Positions 30,783-38,861 of a stretch of 64,000 nucleotides of DNA are shown one piece after another (positions within the stretch are counted from its first letter, which is position 1; the number at the start of each line of letters is the position of its first letter). A program made the position numbers and the translations under genes. Source of the DNA: Caballeronia catudaia. GTDB taxonomy: Bacteria > Pseudomonadota > Gammaproteobacteria > Burkholderiales > Burkholderiaceae. The notes under the pieces were generated by a model. The model saw only the letters and a list, made by a program, of their open reading frames with translations. It made no database searches and had not been told where the DNA came from. The stretch spans positions 1 to 64,000 of the forward strand of contig NZ_FCOF02000017.1 in the NCBI RefSeq assembly GCF_001544755.2, written 5' to 3'.

Positions 30783-31210
30783 TGCGTTGGATTCAAACAT
30801 TTGATTTGTCGACGTATGTAGCGCTTCGTTAGGATTGTTGTTCTCTTCAGCGCGAGGCATTCATGGGCATACATCTCGTCCCGAGTCATTGCAACCGATG
30901 CGCGTCCTTTTGGCCGCGAGTGTGCCAATGCGCAGTTGTGAAGCGCTGAGCTGCTATCTGACGAAAGGCGTGCCGCGCAAATTCATGCAAGGCACGAGGC
31001 GGTTCGGCCCTTTGTGATCAAGGTGTGGATGCCTTTTGGGCCGTCGCACGTCGGCGTACTCGTGTCGTTCGATCTATGAGCGTGTGACGATATCGAAATC
31101 CGCCGAAGCTTGCTAATCCTAATTAGCAATCCTGAGGACAATTGCTTCGCTAACAGAAGCGGTCACCGAGCTGCAGCAGATTCCGGGATTCATTGTAGAG
31201 GCGATTTTTA
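30783..31210. other. Leader region of the candidate biosynthetic cluster
   Basis: This 428-base gap has no gene that I can support. Apart from the inverted repeat at 31110-31129 and a GAGG ribosome binding site at 31197-31200, I see only moderate-GC, structureless sequence. Its promoter should serve the ferredoxin gene. Confidence 0.45.
31110..31129. promoter_or_regulatory. Perfect inverted repeat, candidate operator
   Basis: TTGCTAATCCTAATTAGCAA has two perfect eight-base arms around a four-base spacer. It contains the T-N11-A pattern of LysR boxes and lies 81 bases upstream of the first gene of the cluster. It is a natural target for the upstream LysR protein. Confidence 0.6.
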
Positions 31211-31507
31211 ATGTTCAAGCTGACGCTGATGCCCCAAAGCCTTGAGGTTCTCCTTCCCGCCAATAGTCCATTGACCGAGCTTGAATTCGAACTACATGGT
31301 CAAGAATCGATTCCGTTCGGTTGCCGCTCAGGCGCGTGTGGTGCTTGCATTATAGAGGTCGTGAGCGGTGCAGAGGCACTTGGCGCTCGCGCTCCGTCCG
31401 AGAGGGATTTTCTCGCGAGCCTTGGATTCGATGGGGGGCAATTTCGTCTCGCCTGTCAGTGCAGGCTCATGGGTGACGCTGTTGTGACGGCGATCGCCAC
31501 GCCCTAA
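31211..31507 (+). CDS. 2Fe-2S ferredoxin (plant/adrenodoxin fold)
   Basis: The 98-residue protein has the cluster motif CRSGACGAC (two Cys separated as C-x4-C-x2-C) and a fourth Cys in RLACQCRL. It is a one-electron carrier of the type that feeds oxygenases. It is first in the cluster, about 100 bases before the diiron oxidase, so it likely supplies that enzyme with electrons. No dedicated reductase is encoded in the cluster. Confidence 0.88.
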   Translation: MFKLTLMPQSLEVLLPANSPLTELEFELHGQESIPFGCRSGACGACIIEVVSGAEALGARAPSERDFLASLGFDGGQFRLACQCRLMGDAVVTAIATP

Positions 31508-31545
31508 TAAGAGAGCGAAAAAGAATTGAAACAAGAGGTTGATTC

Positions 31546-31623
31546 ATGTCGATGGATAAAGCTCGGCGCTTCGACCGGCTTTTCATTGATCTTCTAGGAG
31601 GTGGAAGTGGTAAATCGCGTTAA
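31546..31623 (+). CDS. Possible 25-residue peptide upstream of the diiron oxidase
   Basis: A short frame opens with ATG at 31546, seven bases after AAGAGG, and ends with TAA at 31621-31623, overlapping the start of the next gene by 17 bases. The peptide begins MSMDKARRFDRLFIDLL and ends GGGSGKSR, with an amphipathic first half and a Gly-rich tail. It could be a translational-coupling leader or a peptide substrate or scaffold for the cluster. It is too short for sequence statistics, so its reality is unproven. Confidence 0.32.
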   Translation: MSMDKARRFDRLFIDLLGGGSGKSR

Positions 31624-32359
31624 GCATGTCGGGTTGGAACATAGAGTGCCGTTTTTGAATGCAGGGGCATCGGAGAGATTGCGCGCAGAGATCGATTTGC
31701 TCATCGATCGCCAGATCGATCACTGGTACGAGACGGTGCCTTACGCTTCGCACCTCGAGGGAAAGACCGTTGACTCAGAGTATTACCGGCGGCATCTGAT
31801 CGAGACCGCATGGCGAATCCGCCTCTTGCGCGTCTCGGAATCAAAAGCACTCGCAGAAATCGCGAAGCGTAGCCCTGAGGCAGCACAGATCTGGGCTAAC
31901 TACGAACGTGAGGAAATGCTGCACGACGAGCTGTTCATTCAGGATCTCGCTCGCGCGGGTGTCTCTCGGGAACAATTTCTCGCCACTGAGCCGTATCTGT
32001 CGACCAAACTGCTGACCGGGTTCTTTTCTTATCTTCTCGATCACGAAGGACCGCTTGGCGTCGTCGCCTATTCCTATCTCGTCGAATACGTGAACGTCAA
32101 GCTTGAGCCGAGAAAGCTTCATGCGTTGAAAGACTCCGTGGGCGAGGGCAACATCGCGGGGCAGATCTCACATTCTCATACCGATATCAACGATGACCAC
32201 CCGGGCGAAGTATGGCAGGCACTTCGCCATCTGATTCGTGGCGACGACGATATTCAGAACCTGAAGCGTTACCTCGCCGAACATCAAGCAGTGCTGGCGA
32301 TGTATTTCAAGGAACTCCACGACGACAAGATTACGAACCAGAAGATGAAGGCGGCCTGA
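31607..32359 (+). CDS. Heme-oxygenase-like diiron oxidase (iron-containing redox enzyme family)
   Basis: The roughly 250-residue all-helical protein fits the HDO superfamily (UndA, SznF, BesC, CADD). Candidate metal ligands (numbered from a GTG six bases upstream) are E68, E105 and H108 in EREEMLHDE, and H191 and D195 in ISHSHTDINDDH. The spacing resembles what I recall of UndA (E67, E101, H104, H194). Such enzymes use a diiron centre and oxygen for N-oxidation, desaturation or C-C cleavage of amino or fatty acids. The GTG at 31607 is chosen because AGGAGG lies five bases before it. The TGA overlaps the next ATG (TGATG). Confidence 0.83.
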   Translation: MVNRVKHVGLEHRVPFLNAGASERLRAEIDLLIDRQIDHWYETVPYASHLEGKTVDSEYYRRHLIETAWRIRLLRVSESKALAEIAKRSPEAAQIWANYEREEMLHDELFIQDLARAGVSREQFLATEPYLSTKLLTGFFSYLLDHEGPLGVVAYSYLVEYVNVKLEPRKLHALKDSVGEGNIAGQISHSHTDINDDHPGEVWQALRHLIRGDDDIQNLKRYLAEHQAVLAMYFKELHDDKITNQKMKAA

Positions 32360-33753
32360 TGGATGGCGCGGCGATGAAAAATGATGGTGTGTTGCTCCTC
32401 AGCCATTGCGGTTATTCCTTCATAGAGGATCTCGTTGCCGCGCTCAATGCGCGCGGTCTGCGTAGTTTCGTGCTGTCGTCATCGCCGCTGTCCGTGCATC
32501 GGGAAAGGCGGCTCGACCAGTTGTCTCGCATGACTACGCGACTCATCGCGACCGAGTCACCTGAGTTGACTTCACAAGACGTAAGCGCGGCGCTGGATGA
32601 GTTACACGAAAAAGGTGAACGAGTGCTGGCTTGCATCTCGGTCTGGGAAGGCTATCGCGATCTGATGGGGCAAGCGAACGCGGAACTCGGCGTTGCCGAC
32701 CTGGCTCCCATCGAGGTACTCGCGTTGCGAGACAAACTCGGATTGCGAAACAGACTCGCAAACGCAGGCCTATCGAGAGCGCGCGCGGTGGAACTGACTC
32801 GCGAGAACTTTGATGCGCTGAAGTCCGACGGAAGACACTATTTCGTGAAGCCGGTGTGTGGGATCGCTTCATATGGAGCCTTCTCATTGCGGAGCGAGTC
32901 CGAGTGGAGCGATATCGAGCGGATTTCAGATGAAGCGCGACGAGACGAAACGTATCGCTCCGCATTCGGAAAAAATTTGTCCTTCATGGCCGAAGATTAT
33001 GTGCCCGGGCGCGAGTTCAGCTTCGAATTACTCGCCGTCGACGCACGATTGCATACCGTCGCGATCCACGAAAAATGCGAAATGACGGAAACAGCCGGAA
33101 CCGTCCTCGAGGACTGCTGCGTGAGTCCGCCAATCTCCATCAACAGCGATGTATGCGCGGCGGGAATGAGGTGGGTATCTCAGTTGTTCGATGAGTTGGA
33201 ACTCCGGTGGAGTTGCTTCCATCTCGAAGCCCGATATGACGGTTCGCAATGGGATCTCATCGAGATTAACCCACGCGTAGGCGGATGCCTCATCTCACCG
33301 AGCGTGAAAGCGCTCACTGGTGTGGCCAGCATGCTGGAGATGTGGCTTGATCTCTTGATGGCGGCCGCAGACAAAGTATCCCCGAGAGTCGCAGAGTTCG
33401 ATCGAAAAATTGAGACCGTTTCCTATCGCGGCAACGGGGTTCCGTCGTCCGGCTTCGGAACTTTCTTTCGTGCTTATTTCGCGAGACCCGGCCATATAGA
33501 TTTCATTGGTCTCCGAAGCGTCGAACCAGCTCCGATCGTGAGTCAGCTGTTTCTGAAGAAAGGAGACGACATTGAACAGGCTTCCAGGGAGGTGTTTCTC
33601 GGTCAACTTTTATGGCGTGTCCCCCGCCAACAATGCGAGAGCCAATTGCCTGATCTCATGCGTATTTCTGCTGAAGCCGTCGAAGTGCGCTACGCCGTAG
33701 ACGCTCGATTGGCAGCCACCTCAACCAATGATGTTCTCGAGAGCATGCTATGA
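32359..33753 (+). CDS. ATP-grasp ligase 1
   Basis: The 464-residue protein has an N-terminal Rossmann-like domain and a classical ATP-grasp core: K164 in YFVKPVCG, the hinge Glu in AEDYVPGREFS (E212), and the Mg-binding E302-x-N304-P-R in IEINPRVGG. This layout matches L-amino-acid ligases of the BacD/carnosine-synthase type, which join amino acids through an acyl-phosphate. The ATG overlaps the stop of the diiron oxidase gene (TGATG), so translation is coupled. An alternative ATG lies five codons in. Substrates are unknown. Confidence 0.85.
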   Translation: MDGAAMKNDGVLLLSHCGYSFIEDLVAALNARGLRSFVLSSSPLSVHRERRLDQLSRMTTRLIATESPELTSQDVSAALDELHEKGERVLACISVWEGYRDLMGQANAELGVADLAPIEVLALRDKLGLRNRLANAGLSRARAVELTRENFDALKSDGRHYFVKPVCGIASYGAFSLRSESEWSDIERISDEARRDETYRSAFGKNLSFMAEDYVPGREFSFELLAVDARLHTVAIHEKCEMTETAGTVLEDCCVSPPISINSDVCAAGMRWVSQLFDELELRWSCFHLEARYDGSQWDLIEINPRVGGCLISPSVKALTGVASMLEMWLDLLMAAADKVSPRVAEFDRKIETVSYRGNGVPSSGFGTFFRAYFARPGHIDFIGLRSVEPAPIVSQLFLKKGDDIEQASREVFLGQLLWRVPRQQCESQLPDLMRISAEAVEVRYAVDARLAATSTNDVLESML

Positions 33754-35102
33754 ACGACTGTGGCGAAAAACTGTTGATCATCGACTACAACTTGTCGCGT
33801 GTCGAGGAGGTGGCGCATATGCGTGACTATGCTCGTCGTCGCTTCAACGTTGGGACCGTGCTGGTGCGCGGCAACCCTGGCGCGAAAGATGAGCGTTTGT
33901 GCGATCACCTCGTTGGGGTCGACCCTCTATCGCCCAGCTTCGTTGCCCAAGCTTATGATGCACTGGCTAACTGGCGCGACCACATTCGTGGCGGCATCGT
34001 GTTTTCCGACAACGCGGTTCAAAGCGGTGCTGCCTTACTCGAACGAATCGGATTGAAGGTTGATTCCTCGTCATTGGCTCTCGGCGCATTCAGCAAGTTC
34101 GAATACAGACACGCGGAGGCGCGTTGTCGGGACCTGCTCAAGTCCCAGCGCGTGATGACGCCCGACTGCACATTGATTCGATCTATGACGGACCTTAGGC
34201 AGTTTGCGAGCACGCATCCCGAGGGATTCGTCATCAAGCCGTCCTGTGAAGGCAATAACCGCGGGGTCGTGATGATGCGACCCGGGGACAGTCTGGAGGC
34301 GGCGCTGGAGGAACTCAGTCCTTATCTGGCGGCGGGCGTGATTTGCGAGCAAGTCATCCCGTACCAACGGGAATACTCGTTTGACGGACTAGGTGGACTG
34401 TCGTTCATCACCGAGAAAGTGAGTGTCTCCGGGCGATATCCCGTTGAAGTCGCTCAAGTTCTTCCCGCTCCGCTAGTGCATTCGGAGCAGGAAACGATAC
34501 GGCGCGCGGGCGAGTGTGCCAATTGGCTAGTCGGTCAGCGTGACGGACCATTTCACAACGAAATCAAACTGAGCGACGACGGCAGGTATGCCGCTGTGGT
34601 CGAACCGAATCGGCGCCCTGCAGGAATGAAAATCTGGACGCTTGCTGCAACCGTCTACGGCGTCGACTTCTATCACCTCTGGATCGATTCCGTGTTAGGA
34701 GAGGGATCCATCCCTTCGACTCTGATGGCGAGTTGTCAAGCGGCGACGGTCATGCTGGGCGTAAAGCAAGACCGTTGGTTCGAAGCGCCTGACGTGACGA
34801 GGGGCAAAACGATGTTCCTGACCACGCTCAGTCGGACCGCAAAGCGTTTTGGTCTGCCGGAAGGCTCGCTGCGTTCGATCGACTTTTCGTGGATAGGCCC
34901 AGAGCACAGGTTTGTGCCGTCGGTGGCGCGCGACAACAGCGATTTCGTAGGCTGCGCGTGCGTGTCTCTTTACGATTCGAGTGTAAACATTGGCGATATC
35001 GTGGCTAGCGTGCGCGAATACTGGGCTGATGAACTGGAATCCGGCATGCCTGCAGATGCAGTAGCACGCGACGCCGAAGACCGTGCTCGTACGTTAGCCT
35101 GA
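33750..35102 (+). CDS. ATP-grasp ligase 2
   Basis: The 450-residue protein is a divergent ATP-grasp enzyme: K163 in VIKPSCEGNNRG, E200 in CEQVIPYQREYS, and the Mg-binding E285-P-N287-R-R in VVEPNRRPAG. Its first 110 residues, the pre-ATP-grasp domain, share no visible similarity with ligase 1, so this is not a recent duplicate. ATGA overlap with ligase 1 shows coupling. It probably makes a second amide or ester bond, or activates a different carboxylate. Confidence 0.82.
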   Translation: MNDCGEKLLIIDYNLSRVEEVAHMRDYARRRFNVGTVLVRGNPGAKDERLCDHLVGVDPLSPSFVAQAYDALANWRDHIRGGIVFSDNAVQSGAALLERIGLKVDSSSLALGAFSKFEYRHAEARCRDLLKSQRVMTPDCTLIRSMTDLRQFASTHPEGFVIKPSCEGNNRGVVMMRPGDSLEAALEELSPYLAAGVICEQVIPYQREYSFDGLGGLSFITEKVSVSGRYPVEVAQVLPAPLVHSEQETIRRAGECANWLVGQRDGPFHNEIKLSDDGRYAAVVEPNRRPAGMKIWTLAATVYGVDFYHLWIDSVLGEGSIPSTLMASCQAATVMLGVKQDRWFEAPDVTRGKTMFLTTLSRTAKRFGLPEGSLRSIDFSWIGPEHRFVPSVARDNSDFVGCACVSLYDSSVNIGDIVASVREYWADELESGMPADAVARDAEDRARTLA

Positions 35103-35114
35103 ATGGAGAGGCCG

Positions 35115-36371
35115 ATGAATATCCTTATTCTGCATCGGATACCCTACCCGAAAATCGACTATCACCGGGGCATTGATCACGAGCGCCACGAAGTAACGTA
35201 TTTCGGCGTGAAGGGTTCACTTGCCACGCTGCCGGGTGCACTTCGCTGCAAGGCAGTCGAACGGCCGGGAATCGCGTCGGCATTCGAAGAAGCGAGGCAA
35301 TGGCTGAGCGAAAACCCTCGCCACTTCGATCGCATCATCTCACTGTCGGAATACGAGTTGCTCGACGCCGCGAACCTTCGCGGATGGCTCGCGGTCGCGG
35401 GTGCCACCGTCGACCAAGTCAGGCTGGCCCGTGACAAGATCCTGATGAAGGAAGCTGTATCGCGAGCGGGCATTCGTGTGCCGCGCTTCCTTTCCCTGCC
35501 GGAGTTCGTCGCGTCGGGCGGACGTGTTTCGTGGAGTGCAGACACCGTGCTCAAACCTCATAGCGGCGCATCCAGCGAAGACGTCGTTGTCCTTGCGAAT
35601 CCGAAGACCGCGCTTAGCGCGATCGTGTCGAGGTGTACGGGCGCTGCCCGTCTGGATAGCGGACAGAGCAATCTAAGCGAATATGAAGTGGAGGAGTTCA
35701 TCAGTGGCCCGATTCTGCATTTCGATGGGTTAGTCCACGAAGGGACGGTGCTGACGATTACCGCCAGTGAATATGTGGGCAACTGCCTTGCATTCGCAAA
35801 CGGGGCGCCACTCGGTTCCTATCACTATCCCCTCTGCAATGAGGAGCGCGCTTGGGTGCAACGCGCACTTGAAGCGACAGGCATCCGAAACGGAAGCTTT
35901 CATCTTGAGGCTATCCGACACGGGTTCGACATGGTGTTTCTTGAAGTGGCCAACCGGGTGGGCGGCGCGGACGTCGTCAGAACCTTCGAATTGGCTACGG
36001 GCGTACATCTTCCATCTCAGGAATTGCGAATCCTGATTGGTGAATATGCAGACCTGTCCTGTCGGACGTCGTCGACCGGGCTGTGGCACGGATGGTTCGT
36101 GTACCCGGGGCATCATCAAAAGGATAGAACACATCGCGGACTCGATGGAGTGGAGTTCTTCCGGACAAGTCCTTCCGTCATTCACTGGCACGAACTGAAA
36201 ACCGGCGCATCACTGCCGTCGCATGTCACTTATCAAGCGCACGAAGTGCCGCTCGCCGGGGTCATTGCCACCACCGGTGCAGAGAAAACCCGCGAATGGA
36301 TCGATCGTTTGTTCGCGTCCGTCTCGTGTAAAACCGAAATCTTGTCGTGCGTCGCAGCGGAGGGCTCGTGA
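35115..36371 (+). CDS. ATP-grasp ligase 3
   Basis: The 418-residue protein begins MNILILHRIPYPKIDYHR and has an ATP-grasp core with K147 in TVLKPHSGASS, E194 in EEFISGP, and E277-x-x-N280-R in FLEVANRVGG. I prefer the ATG at 35115, six bases after GGAG, though an in-frame ATG at 35103 directly follows the ligase 2 stop. The residues around the ATP site differ from ligases 1 and 2, so three distinct substrates or bonds are likely. Related proteins join amino acids or add amino acids to carrier molecules. Confidence 0.82.
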   Translation: MNILILHRIPYPKIDYHRGIDHERHEVTYFGVKGSLATLPGALRCKAVERPGIASAFEEARQWLSENPRHFDRIISLSEYELLDAANLRGWLAVAGATVDQVRLARDKILMKEAVSRAGIRVPRFLSLPEFVASGGRVSWSADTVLKPHSGASSEDVVVLANPKTALSAIVSRCTGAARLDSGQSNLSEYEVEEFISGPILHFDGLVHEGTVLTITASEYVGNCLAFANGAPLGSYHYPLCNEERAWVQRALEATGIRNGSFHLEAIRHGFDMVFLEVANRVGGADVVRTFELATGVHLPSQELRILIGEYADLSCRTSSTGLWHGWFVYPGHHQKDRTHRGLDGVEFFRTSPSVIHWHELKTGASLPSHVTYQAHEVPLAGVIATTGAEKTREWIDRLFASVSCKTEILSCVAAEGS

Positions 36372-37570
36372 ATATGTTTCTTCTCGCGACTTTTGTCTAT
36401 CGCTTTGCCAACGGTCTGCTCTTCCTAGCCGTGGCGTGGAATCGTGTGCGCTCGGGCAGCGGCGGAGCGATGTCGCTGGCTTTGTCAGCCATTGGTGGAT
36501 TTCTTCCGGCGGTTGTAGCGGCGCCATTTGCTCGTCGACTGCTCGAGAGGGTGGATTCGCGCAAGATCACGCTCTGGGGAATTGCCGGGCTCTGCGCCAG
36601 CGCAGCAGCGTTTGTCCCGATTCTTCACTTACCTCTGGCTGTTCTGGCTATGAATTTCCTCGTGCTATCAATCTTCTTTTTGCTTGAAGGCGCATGGGAC
36701 GCCCTGCTGGCTGCCACCGCGAACGGTTTGCCACTAAAGCAGGGCGACACGCTCAATTCACGACAGAGTGCCGCTACGCAAGCCGGACTCATGCTCGGAG
36801 GTTTGCCCGTTGGTTTGCTTATTCGGCATGGCGGAAGCGATGCCCCTTTTCTTGCCGCAGCAGTGCTTTATGTATTCACTCTGCTGCTCTTCGCGCATCC
36901 TTCGCTTCGCCGCGACGCAGACGAGACACGAGACAACGCGCTCGAAGGCGCCTCGCAATTGTGTGCGGCACGCGGCGAACCGTCGAACACGCCCGCTTGG
37001 ACGACCATCGCCACGCTTGCGCTTGTCTGGCCGTGTCTCACGCTCGTCAATATGGCCGTGCCACTGACCGCTAACACTCAAGGCCATGGCACTGTTGAGC
37101 ATGCTGCGTTGCTAGACGCCTTCATTGGACTCGGTATGGCGTGTATCGGCGTTCTTTATGAGAGACTGATTTGCCTCTCCGCCCGATGGCAAAGATATAT
37201 CACCGTCACGGCAGCGGCCTTCATGCCGTTGCCGTTTCTGGCGTTGCTGACGATTTCATATGCGCTTCCCGTGCTTTGCGCAGCGTTCTTTCTTTGTGGC
37301 ATCGGCTTCGGCATGTTGCGCGTCAGCCTGAGAAAGCAACTCATCGCGACGCATCCTGCGCGACGGGTGGGGCAGATCGTTGCGTCATGCAATGCATACG
37401 GTTTTCCAGCCCTGGCGATCTTCGCGCTGCTCTACGCGCGAAGCTGGGAATTTGGACCTTGGGTGCCGCTGGCAGCGTTTTTCTTCATGGCACTGATTGG
37501 CGTCTTTGCGTTGATGGGCGGAGCAGCGGAGGGGCGCGTTCGGCCAAGTGCAACTCCCGATGTAGGTTGA
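36368..37570 (+). CDS. MFS transporter, candidate product exporter
   Basis: The 400-residue protein has about eleven to twelve membrane helices and the general MFS loop after helix 2 (ARRLLERVDSRKI). It begins with GTG at 36368, overlapping the TGA of ligase 3 (GTGA). Its place at the end of a ligase operon parallels BacE, the bacilysin exporter and self-resistance protein. Export of the cluster product is inferred. Confidence 0.83.
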   Translation: MNMFLLATFVYRFANGLLFLAVAWNRVRSGSGGAMSLALSAIGGFLPAVVAAPFARRLLERVDSRKITLWGIAGLCASAAAFVPILHLPLAVLAMNFLVLSIFFLLEGAWDALLAATANGLPLKQGDTLNSRQSAATQAGLMLGGLPVGLLIRHGGSDAPFLAAAVLYVFTLLLFAHPSLRRDADETRDNALEGASQLCAARGEPSNTPAWTTIATLALVWPCLTLVNMAVPLTANTQGHGTVEHAALLDAFIGLGMACIGVLYERLICLSARWQRYITVTAAAFMPLPFLALLTISYALPVLCAAFFLCGIGFGMLRVSLRKQLIATHPARRVGQIVASCNAYGFPALAIFALLYARSWEFGPWVPLAAFFFMALIGVFALMGGAAEGRVRPSATPDVG

Positions 37571-37654
37571 CGCGCCGGCTCTGCCAGTCCTTCCGGTCGG
37601 CTCGCGCGCCTGAAATGTGTGACCGGCCGAAACTCGTTGCAAAATGCCGCGTAT

Positions 37655-37975
37655 TCACTGCCATTGCGCCACTCCGCCGTGGCGTGAGCACGTGCCGCTG
37701 TGGTGCTGGCTGAAGCTGTAGGTGCCGTCGCGGCACTGGGCGGTCGCGCCGGTGGGAACGGTGCCCGAGCGGGAGTGCGCGGGTGAGTGGACCGTGTTGC
37801 CGTCGCGATTGACGTAGTGGCCGTGGTTGTCGAGGTCGGATTCGTCGGGTTGGGGTTGGTACTGGTAAGGAGTGCCGCGATACGCGAACGCGTCGGGCGT
37901 CCACGCGGCACTGGCCACGACCAGCGCGGCGACGGCGAACGCGCGTAGCGTGCGCATCGGCGTGAGTCTCTGCAT
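37655..37975 (-). CDS. Secreted DUF3761 protein
   Basis: The 106-residue protein has a signal peptide (MRTLRAFAVAALVVASAAW, cleavage likely after AFA near residue 31) and a mature part with the DUF3761 pattern HGHYVNRDGNTVHSPAHS and CRDGTYSFSQHHSGTCS. Two Cys in the mature part may form a disulfide. The function of DUF3761 is unknown. It is transcribed leftward toward the exporter gene and separated from the recombinase operon by a terminator. Confidence 0.82.
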   Translation of the reverse strand: MQRLTPMRTLRAFAVAALVVASAAWTPDAFAYRGTPYQYQPQPDESDLDNHGHYVNRDGNTVHSPAHSRSGTVPTGATAQCRDGTYSFSQHHSGTCSRHGGVAQWQ

Positions 37976-38032
37976 TGCTTGTTCTCTCGTTGTTCTTCTT
38001 GATCGCGCAGTCCTGCGCCTCGTCCGCTCAAC

Positions 38033-38068
38033 AAAAAAGCGGAGTCCCTTTATCGGGTACTCCGCTTT
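38033..38068 (-). terminator. Terminator of the recombinase operon
   Basis: AAAGCGGAGT (38036-38045) pairs with ACTCCGCTTT (38059-38068). On the minus strand the stem is followed by six T residues, so it ends leftward transcription from the recombinase genes. Confidence 0.8.
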
Positions 38069-38218
38069 GCGAGGCAAGCAGCTTTGACGGTTTTCTTGAC
38101 GCTTACACGTTGAGCTTGCACCCCCGAGTTCAGTCGCTATGGACTGTCCTGTATGTTGTTGTTTTTTCTATGAAACGTGATGCGTTGGCGATGTCCATGC
38201 CTTCTAGCGCGAAATCGC

Positions 38219-38701
38219 TCATTTCGGCGTCCCTTTGTCCATAGCGACCAGCTTCTCTCTCAGCGGGATTGGAGGAGGGGAAAGTTCATCGAGCCTAGCC
38301 TGAAGGAAAGCATTTTTCTGCAGGACTTCGAGCACCAAGCGGTGAGCACTCGCGAGTTGAGACTGTGAATCGTCGCGTTGCTTCGTCAGCCGCGTAAGTT
38401 GCGATTTCAGGTCCTCGCGTATACGCGTTTTCCGCTCGCGACGGGCCTGTTGCAACTTCTGTTGTGCGTCATGCATTTCTATCCAGGCCTGAATCTCGCG
38501 AACTAGCGCTGGGAACCGCTTCTTTTTGAGTGCAGTCGGGTCTGTGCCCGCCTCCTTGGCAACATTGTTTTGGCTGACAGGGGTTCCGCGCGGCAGTATC
38601 AGGGGACGGTCCTCCCTTAGGCGCTCGAATGCGCTTCGAAATCGCTGCTCTGCGGTTTCAGGCTCGGTCTTTGTCGGCACTGCTTCGTTCATACTGTCCA
38701 C
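38219..38701 (-). CDS. Small coiled-coil protein of the recombinase module (TnpC/GmtX-like)
   Basis: The 160-residue protein has an N-terminal helix-turn-helix-like part (residues about 40-70, with SQNNVAKEAGTDPTALKKKR) and a basic coiled coil (about 75-135). It lies downstream of three tyrosine recombinase genes in the same direction, in the position of TnpC in Tn554 and GmtX in gamma-mobile-trio islands. A role in recombination directionality or DNA binding is inferred from that parallel. Confidence 0.7.
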   Translation of the reverse strand: MDSMNEAVPTKTEPETAEQRFRSAFERLREDRPLILPRGTPVSQNNVAKEAGTDPTALKKKRFPALVREIQAWIEMHDAQQKLQQARRERKTRIREDLKSQLTRLTKQRDDSQSQLASAHRLVLEVLQKNAFLQARLDELSPPPIPLREKLVAMDKGTPK

Positions 38702-38861
38702 CTATGAATGTGGTTCGCCCAACAGCGTGCCTTGTCGGTTGCAAACGCGGCCGCTGCTTCGCTGAAACAATCTCCTGTCGACCGTCCCGTGCAGGTTCCT
38801 CAGACATGCGCGAAGAGCCTGAGTGCAGCTAAGCGGTCACGACTCGCACAGAGTCGTCTTT

